Assembly (NCBI GenBank): GCA_004297235.1
Contig: SCUR01000019.1
Span: 1 to 5,942 of the forward strand
Origin: Candidatus Manganitrophaceae bacterium
GTDB taxonomy: Bacteria; Nitrospirota; Nitrospiria; SBBL01; Manganitrophaceae
DNA: 5,942 nucleotides
Direction of reading: 5' to 3'
Positions within the stretch are counted from its first letter, which is position 1, and the number at the start of each line of letters is the position of its first letter. The position numbers and the translations under genes are program-made. Positions 1 to 4,907 of this stretch are shown piece by piece. The notes beneath the pieces were generated by a model. The model had not been told where the DNA came from. It ran no database searches and saw only the letters and a list, made by a program, of their open reading frames with translations.

Positions 1-172
1 TTTGCTCCGAAATATACGCTTCGCTGCTCCGTAGCTTCTCGGGGGCGGTCACCGGATGCCGGACGCCGACCAACGATTCGAGATGGCGGAGGATCCGCTC
101 TTCCGTGATTTGAGCAATGTGAGAGGCGATAAACGCCTGCCGGTCTGAAGATAAAGGGGTGCTCTCCAACAT
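1..172 (-). CDS. Probable M28-family zinc peptidase, N-terminal fragment
   Basis: This is the 5' end of a minus-strand gene that leaves the window at position 1, with 57 codons visible. The translation begins MLESTPLSSD and contains HLESLVGVRHP (residues 30-40), then a PEKLRSSEAYIS stretch (residues 44-55). A 'hLe.L.g.RhP ... L..ae.YI' pattern is how the N-terminus of many M28 aminopeptidase-like proteins begins, ahead of the zinc-binding domain. The metal ligands lie outside the window, so activity cannot be judged. No signal peptide is visible. I chose the ATG at 172; in-frame GTG codons at 178 and 181 are alternatives, and no clean Shine-Dalgarno decides between them. It follows gcvPA by 66 nt and is probably co-transcribed with it. 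The family call rests on this short motif alone; a hypothetical protein is the fallback. Confidence 0.55.
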   Translation of the reverse strand, partial: MLESTPLSSDRQAFIASHIAQITEERILRHLESLVGVRHPVTAPEKLRSSEAYISEQ

Positions 173-181
173 ATCCACCAC

Positions 182-224
182 GCCTGAACACGATCGCGCG
201 CCGATGTTCAGGCTCGGCGCGCGA
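182..224 (-). repeat. Two interleaved inverted repeats between gcvPA and the M28-like gene
   Basis: Two perfect inverted repeats overlap in an A-B-A'-B' arrangement. One pairs 182-190 (GCCTGAACA) with 205-213 (9 bp). The other pairs 194-204 (TCGCGCGCCGA) with 214-224 (11 bp), and its 9-nt loop is exactly 205-213. The GC-rich hairpin would therefore display a loop fully complementary to the tail lying 3 nt beyond it in the minus-strand transcript. No U-run follows on either strand, so this is not a classical intrinsic terminator. The tail arm ends 9 nt before the ATG of the downstream gene, so it could cover that gene's ribosome-binding region. Confidence 0.6.
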
Positions 225-238
225 AGATCAATAATAAG

Positions 239-1582
239 TTACACGCCGACGGATTTAAACTGCTCGACCAGCCGGTCGAGCTCCTCCGCATGGTGCTTTT
301 CCGTTACACAGATCAACAGATGGTTTTTCAGCTCGCGATAGTACGCGCCGAGATCGATTCCGGCCAGAATGCCGGCGCGGCGCGCTTTTTTGAGCACGCG
401 GGAAGCCGGGGCCGGAAGCTGAACCACAAACTCCTTGAAGAAGGGGGCCGTAAAGGGAACGGTGAACCCGGGGAGGGCGGCGATCTTCTCCTGCGCCGCG
501 TGCGATTTGGCCAGGCAGAGCAGCGCGACTTCCCGGAGGCCCTCTTTCCCGACGGTGGCGAGATAGACCGCCGCGGCGAGCGCGTTGAGCGCCTGATTGG
601 TGCAGATATTCGAAGTCGCCCGCTCCCGGCGGATATGCTGTTCCCGCGTTTGAAGGGTCAGGCAGAAGCCCGGCCGCCCCTGTCCGTCGGTGGTGGCGCC
701 GACCACCCGCCCCGGCATCTGACGGATGAAGTCGCGCCGGGTGGCGAAGAAGCCGACGTAGGGGCCGCCGTAGCTGATGGCGTTCCCGAGCGGCTGCCCT
801 TCGCCGACGGCGATATCGGCGTTGAATTCACCCGGTGTCTTTAAAATACCGAGGGAGATCGGATCGACCGTCATCACCAGAAGCGCCCCGCGCGCATGCG
901 CCAGCCGCTCGATCTCTTCGACCTCTTCCAATTGTCCGAAGAAATTCGGGTGTTGAATCAGGACGGCGGCGGTCTGATCGTCGATCATTTCGCCGAGCTT
1001 GTCGAGCAGCGTCGTTCCCGCTCCGAACGGAACCTCTTTCACCTTGGCCGAGGGGAGACCGGAGAGGTAGGTCTTCACCACTTCGCGATAGTGCGGGTGG
1101 ACGGAGCGGGCGATCACGACCTTCCCTCTTTTCGTGATCCGCATCGCCATCAAAGCCCCCTCCGCCAGCGCCGAGGCGCCGTCATAGACCGACGCGTTGG
1201 AGACCTCCATCCCCGTGATTTGACAGATCATCGTCTGATACTCGTAGATCGTCTGAAGCAGCCCCTGGCTCATTTCGGCCTGGTAGGGGGTGTAGGAGGT
1301 GTAGAACTCCGATTTGGAGAGGACATGCCCCACGGTGCTCGGAACGAAGTGATCGTAGCTTCCCCCGCCGAGGAAAGAGAGGGCCGTGGTGGTGTCGAGA
1401 TTTTTTCGGCTCATCTCCCAGAGCTCCCGCCGCAGCTCCATCTGTGAGAGGGGCGCGGGAATGTGGAGGGGGCGGTTGAGCCGCAGGCTCGCGGGGATCT
1501 CTAAAAGCTGATCGAAGGAGGAGACGCCGATCGCCCCCAGCATCGCCTTTTCTTCTGCTTCCGTTTTGGGAATATATTCCAT
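239..1582 (-). CDS. gcvPA: Glycine dehydrogenase (decarboxylating) subunit 1, GcvPA
   Basis: This is the N-terminal half of the split P-protein of the glycine cleavage system. With GcvPB it decarboxylates glycine and passes the aminomethyl group to lipoylated GcvH in the cytoplasm. At 447 residues it has the usual length for the family. Hallmarks are LGGGSYDHFVPS (71-82), FYTSYTPYQAEMSQGLLQ (93-110) and NASVYDGASALAEG (129-142), with the GEGQPLGNAISYGGPYVGFF block further on. The PLP-binding lysine belongs to GcvPB, so its absence here is expected. The start ATG at 1582 has a GGAGG Shine-Dalgarno (1587-1591) 4 nt upstream. It lies 17 nt downstream of gcvT, which indicates one operon. No gcvPB follows directly; an M28-like gene does. 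The identification is very secure. Confidence 0.97.
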   Translation of the reverse strand: MEYIPKTEAEEKAMLGAIGVSSFDQLLEIPASLRLNRPLHIPAPLSQMELRRELWEMSRKNLDTTTALSFLGGGSYDHFVPSTVGHVLSKSEFYTSYTPYQAEMSQGLLQTIYEYQTMICQITGMEVSNASVYDGASALAEGALMAMRITKRGKVVIARSVHPHYREVVKTYLSGLPSAKVKEVPFGAGTTLLDKLGEMIDDQTAAVLIQHPNFFGQLEEVEEIERLAHARGALLVMTVDPISLGILKTPGEFNADIAVGEGQPLGNAISYGGPYVGFFATRRDFIRQMPGRVVGATTDGQGRPGFCLTLQTREQHIRRERATSNICTNQALNALAAAVYLATVGKEGLREVALLCLAKSHAAQEKIAALPGFTVPFTAPFFKEFVVQLPAPASRVLKKARRAGILAGIDLGAYYRELKNHLLICVTEKHHAEELDRLVEQFKSVGV

Positions 1583-1599
1583 GAAACCTCCGTCGGTTC

Positions 1600-2700
1600 T
1601 CAGAACGATTTTTTCTTTTTGTAGAAAGGCCTTTTGACAATCACCGCGGGGGTCGCGTTGCCGCGGATGTCGATTAAAATCTCGCTTCCCTCTTCGCTGT
1701 AGCGAGCATCGACATATCCCATGCCGATTCCCTTTCGAAGGGAGGGGGAGAAATTCCCGGAGGCCACCTTGCCGATGATTTTCTGATCGGAGTAGATCGT
1801 GTGGCCTTCGCGGGGAACCCCGCCGGTCAAAAGCTCAAAGCCGATCAGCTTTCGTTGAAGCCCCTTCTCCCGCTGCCGGACCAACGTTTCTTTTCCGATA
1901 AATTCTTTGTTAAAATCGATGAAGCGCTCCAGATCGGCCTCGATGGGCGTCGTCGCCTCGTCCATATCATGGCCGTAGAGAGGATACCCCATCTCCAGGC
2001 GCAGGGTGTCTCGGCATCCCAGCCCGGCCGGTTTGATCCGTTCGGTTTTCCCCGCCTCCAGCAGCGCGCTCCACACCGTTTCGGCCGCGTCGGCCGGAAC
2101 GATGATCTCATATCCCTTCTCCCCGGTGTAGCCGGTCCGGGCGATCAGCGCCTTGGCCCCCCGCGACGGGACCAGCTCGGTTTCGATAAAGTTACGAAGC
2201 GCGATCTCGCTTTTTCCAAAGGGAATGATCTGAACCAGCACTTCCCACGACTTCGGTCCCTGCAGCGCCAGCATGGCGGTCTCGCCGCTGACGTCCTTCA
2301 GCTCCGCGCCGGGGGGGAGAGAACCGGTCATCCATTTGAAGTCCTTCTCCAGGTTCGCGGCATTCACGATGACGAAGAACCGATCCACCCCCTTTTTATA
2401 GAGGTAGATGTCATCGATGATCCCGCCGTTTTCATTCAAGAGCATCGAATACTGGGCGCTTCCCCGCTGCATCTTGTGGACGGGGCCCGGGGTCAGCCGT
2501 TCCAGATAGGCCTCGGCTCCCTGGCCGGAAAGCTCAAAGCGTCCCATATGGCTGATGTCAAAGAGCCCGGCCGTGGTCCGAACCGACTGATGCTCATCGG
2601 TCACCCCCGAATAGGAGAGGGGCATCTGCCATCCGGCAAAAGGGACGATCTTCGCGCCTAATTTTACATGCATTTCATAAAGAGGAGTTCTCTTCATCAT
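1600..2700 (-). CDS. gcvT: Aminomethyltransferase, glycine cleavage T-protein GcvT
   Basis: This tetrahydrofolate-dependent T-protein takes the aminomethyl group from lipoyl-GcvH, releasing ammonia and making 5,10-methylene-THF. It has 366 residues, normal for the family. Conserved blocks are TPLYEMHVKLGAK (5-17), FAGWQMPLSY (21-30), GLFDISHMGR (45-54), NGGIIDD (91-97; the Asp pair sits where the folate-activating aspartate is expected), RTGYTGEKGYE (188-198) and GLGCRDTLRLEMGYPLYGHD (226-245). The C-terminal barrel domain ends in a lysine-rich tail. Two adjacent ATGs, at 2700 and 2697, could start it. The GAGGTGG sequence at 2701-2707 sits better for the second, while alignment with E. coli GcvT (MAQQTPLYE) suits the first. 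livF ends 36 nt upstream and gcvPA begins 17 nt downstream. gcvH, often located between gcvT and gcvPA, is missing here. Confidence 0.97.
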   Translation of the reverse strand: MMKRTPLYEMHVKLGAKIVPFAGWQMPLSYSGVTDEHQSVRTTAGLFDISHMGRFELSGQGAEAYLERLTPGPVHKMQRGSAQYSMLLNENGGIIDDIYLYKKGVDRFFVIVNAANLEKDFKWMTGSLPPGAELKDVSGETAMLALQGPKSWEVLVQIIPFGKSEIALRNFIETELVPSRGAKALIARTGYTGEKGYEIIVPADAAETVWSALLEAGKTERIKPAGLGCRDTLRLEMGYPLYGHDMDEATTPIEADLERFIDFNKEFIGKETLVRQREKGLQRKLIGFELLTGGVPREGHTIYSDQKIIGKVASGNFSPSLRKGIGMGYVDARYSEEGSEILIDIRGNATPAVIVKRPFYKKKKSF

Positions 2701-2736
2701 CCACCTCGAACGGTTCGGTTGTCTTAGGCTCTTTTG

Positions 2737-3453
2737 TTAGTGGGAGGACCCGGTTCCTAAGTAGGCGGATTGAACCCGCGGGTTCTGCAAGAGCTGCGAC
2801 GCCGGATCGGATAAGACGATCTGGCCGGTTTCCATCACGTAGCCGCGGTCGGCCAGCGTTAAAGCCGCATGCGCGTTCTGCTCCACCAAAAGGATCGTCT
2901 TCCCCTGCCGGCTGATTTCCTTAATCATCTCAAAAATTCTCTCGGCCATCAAGGGGGAGAGGCCGAGAGAAGGCTCATCCAGAAGAAGGAGCTTGGGCCG
3001 CGCCATCAACGCCCGGCCGATCGCGAGCATCTGCTGCTCCCCTCCGCTGAGGGTCCCTCCGCGCTGAAACAAACGCTCTTTCAAAATCGGAAAGGAGGTG
3101 AAGATCTGCTCCAGATCCGCTTCGGCCTTCTTCGGGTCGGTTTGAAGATAGGCCCCCATCTCCAGATTCTCCAAGACGGAGAGTCGGGGAAAGATCCGGC
3201 GCCCTTCCGGGACGTGGCAGATCCCCTTCTCGACAATCCGGTGGGGCGGAAGGCCCGAAATTTCCTCCCCGCAAAAAACGATGCTTCCGGAGCGGTTCGG
3301 AACGAAGCCGGAGATCGTCATGAGCGCGGTCGTCTTCCCCGCGCCGTTCGCGCCGATGAGGGCGACCACCTCTCCCGCCTCAACCTCCAGCGAGATCCCC
3401 TTTAAAACCGACACCGCGCCGTAGGAGGCGTGCAGATCACGGATTGAAAGCAT
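2737..3453 (-). CDS. livF: Branched-chain amino acid ABC transporter ATP-binding protein LivF
   Basis: One of the two cytoplasmic ATPases of a HAAT-type importer for branched-chain or related amino acids, working with LivG, LivH and LivM. From the ATG at 3453 it has 238 residues, the usual LivF size. It shows Walker A GANGAGKT (34-41), the LivF-typical HVPEGRRIFPRLSVLENL (80-97), signature LSGGEQQ (135-141), Walker B LLLLDEPS (155-162) and LLVEQNAH (188-195). The frame stays open upstream to a TTG at 3516, but those 21 extra codons translate the heptamer repeat and do not resemble family N-termini. MLSIRDLHASYG matches the family start, so I chose 3453. No good Shine-Dalgarno precedes it, so translation may depend on coupling or on the upstream hairpin. 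gcvT follows after 36 nt. Confidence 0.95.
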   Translation of the reverse strand: MLSIRDLHASYGAVSVLKGISLEVEAGEVVALIGANGAGKTTALMTISGFVPNRSGSIVFCGEEISGLPPHRIVEKGICHVPEGRRIFPRLSVLENLEMGAYLQTDPKKAEADLEQIFTSFPILKERLFQRGGTLSGGEQQMLAIGRALMARPKLLLLDEPSLGLSPLMAERIFEMIKEISRQGKTILLVEQNAHAALTLADRGYVMETGQIVLSDPASQLLQNPRVQSAYLGTGSSH

Positions 3454-3476
3454 CGGCAAAAAAAGAGGAACTAGAA

Positions 3477-3581
3477 ATCGCGGATTGCGGATTGCGGATT
3501 GCGGAGTGAGAAGCAAGCAGTAAAAATCTTAGCTCCTGTTTAGTCTTTCCATTCCGCAATCCGCAATCCGCAATCCGCAAT
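3477..3581. repeat. Inverted heptamer tandem repeat (TTGCGGA)4, long hairpin
   Basis: The left arm, 3478-3505, is four 7-bp units: TCGCGGA followed by three TTGCGGA. The right arm, 3553-3580, is four exact units of the reverse complement TCCGCAA. The arms pair over 28 bp with one mismatch, which becomes a U-G wobble in the minus-strand transcript, plus an outer A-T pair (3477/3581), around a loop of about 47 nt. It occupies most of the 133-nt livG-livF gap, starting 6 nt after the livG stop codon and ending 24 nt before the livF ATG. It could be a dispersed intergenic repeat, an mRNA-stabilising processing signal, or both. No U-run follows, so it is not a typical terminator. Confidence 0.9.
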
Positions 3582-3586
3582 GGCAC

Positions 3587-4375
3587 CTATCGCTCCGCCG
3601 GTTTTCCCAAGTAAGCCTCGATGACCTTGGAATTCCCTTGAATCTCCTCCGCCGTTCCTTCGGCGATTTTCACGCCATGGTCGAGGACGAAGATCTGATC
3701 GGAGATCTTCATCACCATTTTCATGTTGTGCTCGATCAAAAAAGGGGTGATCCCTTGATCCCGGATGCGGCCGATCAAAACCATCAACGCTTCCGTTTCC
3801 CGGGGGTTCATCCCGGCGGCCGGCTCGTCCAGCAGGAGCAGACTCGGCTCCGAGGCGAGCGCGCGGGCGACCTCGAGGCGCCGCTGATCGCCGTAGGCGA
3901 GATGGCGCGCAGGAAGATCGGGCCGGTCGGCCAGACCGACAAATGCCAACGATCGAAGCCCTTCCTCCCGAAGCCGCCGCTCCTTTTCGCGAAAGGCCCG
4001 GCTCTGAAACAGCGCGCCGAAAAAGCTGGAGATCAGCGGGGGGGCGCTTCGCAGGTATCGCCCGACCATGACATTTTCGAGGACCGTCATCTCCGAGAAA
4101 AGCCGGATGTTCTGAAAGGTCCGCGCCACCCCGCGCCGGGTCACTTCATGCGGCGGGAGCGAGGCGATCGGCTCCCCCCGAAAGCGAATGAAGCCGGAGG
4201 AGGGGGCGATCAGCCCGGTGATGCAGTTGAAAAAGGTTGTCTTCCCCGCGCCGTTCGGTCCGATGAGGCTGGTGACCTTGCCCGCTTCGATCGAGAGTGC
4301 AATCGTTTCGAGCGCCTTCAGCCCGCCGAAGGTCTTGGTCAGTCCCTCTATCTCTAAAAAAGCCTCTGGAGGCAT
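3587..4375 (-). CDS. livG: Branched-chain amino acid ABC transporter ATP-binding protein LivG
   Basis: This is the second ATPase of the HAAT importer and the first gene of the minus-strand unit. From the ATG at 4375 it has 262 residues. Visible are FLEIEGLTKTFGGLKAL (6-22), Walker A GPNGAGKT (39-46), Q-loop TFQNIRLF (87-94), the LivG-type degenerate signature LAYGDQRR (159-166), Walker B LLLLDEPA (179-186), and H-loop LIEHNM (213-218). The IAEGTAEEI..N..VIEAYLG tail is typical of LivG. A GTG at 4399 would add MLSKREKV but lacks a Shine-Dalgarno; the ATG has a weak purine-rich GAGAAAAAG before it, so I prefer it. No livH, livM or binding-protein gene lies beside it: upstream is a promoter and the divergent porin. 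Its permease partners must be encoded elsewhere. Confidence 0.95.
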   Translation of the reverse strand: MPPEAFLEIEGLTKTFGGLKALETIALSIEAGKVTSLIGPNGAGKTTFFNCITGLIAPSSGFIRFRGEPIASLPPHEVTRRGVARTFQNIRLFSEMTVLENVMVGRYLRSAPPLISSFFGALFQSRAFREKERRLREEGLRSLAFVGLADRPDLPARHLAYGDQRRLEVARALASEPSLLLLDEPAAGMNPRETEALMVLIGRIRDQGITPFLIEHNMKMVMKISDQIFVLDHGVKIAEGTAEEIQGNSKVIEAYLGKPAER

Positions 4376-4427
4376 GACTTTTTCTCTTTTGGATAACACA
4401 TTTGGAGAAGGAAGTCAAAGCGCGAGC

Positions 4428-4456
4428 ACCTTACCACAGCGACGGTGAAGGGTCAA
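4428..4456 (-). promoter_or_regulatory. Sigma70-type promoter for livG
   Basis: On the minus strand, TTGACC (4456-4451) is followed after exactly 17 nt by TAAGGT (4433-4428). These match the -35 and -10 consensus at 5 of 6 and 4 of 6 positions, with optimal spacing. Transcription would start near 4421, leaving a leader of about 45 nt before the livG ATG at 4375. It is the only good promoter-like pair I found upstream of livG and would drive livG-livF-gcvT-gcvPA. Confidence 0.6.
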
Positions 4457-4703
4457 GAAGAAGAACCGAAGCGGGATGAACCTCTCCGCCGACCGCGCGC
4501 GCTGCACGGACGACCGATGAACGCGTTCCGGACCATTGAATTCATTCGCTGCAATAGATTTAAAAAGAGACAGGTTTGTTCGCATCATGACAAAAAAGGT
4601 TGACAGGGTATCAAATGCGGATCTCTTTCAGCGCCCCGTTTTTCTTCAGAGGTCGTTTGATAAAAAACGCGCGGCTGTAGGCGATCGTCACCTTTTTGAC
4701 GGT

Positions 4704-4717
4704 GTAAGCGATCTTAC
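4704..4717. repeat. Short inverted repeat GTAAG-N4-CTTAC
   Basis: GTAAG (4704-4708) and CTTAC (4713-4717) form a 5-bp dyad around CGAT. It lies about 190 nt upstream of the porin start and just before the weak sigma54-like element, so it could be an operator. Dyads this short are common by chance, and it also falls inside the possible broken gene. Confidence 0.2.
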
Positions 4718-4727
4718 GGATTGGGTC

Positions 4728-4741
4728 GGTATAGCAATTGC
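4728..4741 (+). promoter_or_regulatory. Weak sigma54-like (-24/-12) match upstream of the porin leader
   Basis: GG at 4728-4729 and GC at 4740-4741 are separated by exactly 10 nt, and the -12 half reads TTGCA, as in the consensus. The -24 half, GGTATA, matches GGCACG poorly. A start about 12 nt downstream, near 4753, would give an RNA that includes the hairpins at 4771-4837. No convincing sigma70 pair for the porin was found nearby, so the porin promoter remains unresolved. Confidence 0.2.
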
Positions 4742-4770
4742 AAAAATAAAAATATGTACGACGAGCGGTC

Positions 4771-4837
4771 GATTACGAGGATGTAATCTCCGTGCAGGCA
4801 AGGTGCCTCATCCCAGCGTGGGTGGTGCACCTTTTTT
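4771..4837 (+). promoter_or_regulatory. Putative attenuator or structured leader upstream of the porin gene
   Basis: The plus-strand RNA can form GATTAC/GTAATC (4771-4776 with 4782-4787) and then a choice of competing stems. AGGCA/TGCCT (4796-4800 with 4804-4808) and GTGCA/TGCAC (4792-4796 with 4826-4830) each use bases of the terminator arms at 4800-4806 and 4827-4833, and GGATG (4779-4783) can pair with CATCC (4809-4813). Mutually exclusive pairings before a terminator 70 nt upstream of a coding start are the architecture of an attenuator or riboswitch. The sequence matches no riboswitch consensus I know. A short independent RNA ending at the terminator is the alternative. Confidence 0.35.
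4800..4837 (+). terminator. Intrinsic terminator, plus strand
   Basis: AAGGTGC (4800-4806) pairs perfectly with GCACCTT (4827-4833). After one mismatch the helix continues for 6 bp, two of them G-U (4808-4813 with 4820-4825), closing on a 6-nt loop. A T6 run (4832-4837) follows directly. The run appears only in the plus orientation. It lies 70 nt before the porin ATG with no complete plus-strand gene upstream, so it ends either a small RNA or an attenuated porin leader. Confidence 0.65.
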
Positions 4838-4892
4838 ATTGCCTCCCTTTCGACGGAGACGATCCGACAACCGATTACCGAACAGACATCAT

Positions 4893-4898
4893 GGAGGA
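4893..4898 (+). promoter_or_regulatory. Shine-Dalgarno of the porin gene
   Basis: GGAGGA lies 9 nt upstream of the ATG at 4908, strong and well spaced, which fixes the porin start. The ATG at 4891 that overlaps it opens only six codons, and its TGA overlaps the porin start as ATGA. Confidence 0.8.
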
Positions 4899-4907
4899 AA
4901 AGAGCAA

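Larger units (their letters stand above)
4611..4830 (-). pseudogene. Possible small protein gene broken by a one-base frameshift, unknown function
   Basis: A GTG at 4830 opens a 38-codon frame beginning VHHPRWDEAPCLHGDY and running through ILVIDRSSYIF before it is lost. The frame one base further on carries YFCNCYTDPIRKIAY, KKVTIAYSRAFFIKRP and a C-terminus ALKEIRI, ending in TGA at 4611-4613. Dropping one T from either T5 run (plus-strand A runs at 4742-4746 or 4748-4752) joins both into 72 codons. By hand count, the 39 codons before the stop have about 69% GC at third positions against 44% at first and 38% at second, which is coding-like. AGGGAGG (plus 4842-4848) lies about 11 nt before the GTG, and the frame is also open upstream. 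I recognise no family. It overlaps the plus-strand terminator, so it could be a remnant, a sequencing indel, or chance. Confidence 0.35.
4376..4907. other. 532-nt divergent intergenic region between livG and the porin gene
   Basis: No confident intact gene is present. From left to right it contains the livG leader and its promoter (4428-4456), about 150 nt with nothing I recognise, a coding-like but frame-broken minus-strand stretch (4611-4830), a small inverted repeat (4704-4717), a weak sigma54-like match (4728-4741), an attenuator-like RNA with terminator (4771-4837), and the porin leader with its ribosome-binding site (4838-4907). The A/T-rich patch 4741-4757 stands out from its GC-rich surroundings. 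Confidence 0.8.

Noticed and set aside
290..844. 184-codon plus-strand open frame opposite gcvPA (also 835-1137 and 896-1447)
   Set aside because: It lies antisense to a very well conserved gcvPA; such open shadows are expected opposite GC3-rich genes, and the translation is arginine- and glycine-rich with no family resemblance.
1801..2661. 286-codon plus-strand open frame opposite gcvT
   Set aside because: It is a mirror of the gcvT codon pattern, with low-complexity composition and no recognisable motif.
3638..4357. 239-codon plus-strand open frame opposite livG
   Set aside because: It is the antisense shadow of a canonical ABC ATPase whose Walker A, signature and Walker B motifs are all intact on the other strand.
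4415..4588. 57-codon minus-strand frame starting MMRTNLSLFK
   Set aside because: It has no Shine-Dalgarno, runs across the good livG promoter and ends in it, and its composition looks like translated non-coding DNA.
4600..4605. TTGACA as a -35 box for a plus-strand promoter
   Set aside because: No acceptable -10 hexamer lies 16-18 nt downstream; the bases there read CTCTTT or similar.
4600..4614. FNR-like dyad TTGACAGGGTATCAA
   Set aside because: The FNR/CRP-type spacing is TTGAT-N4-ATCAA; here the half-sites are one base further apart and one half is mismatched.
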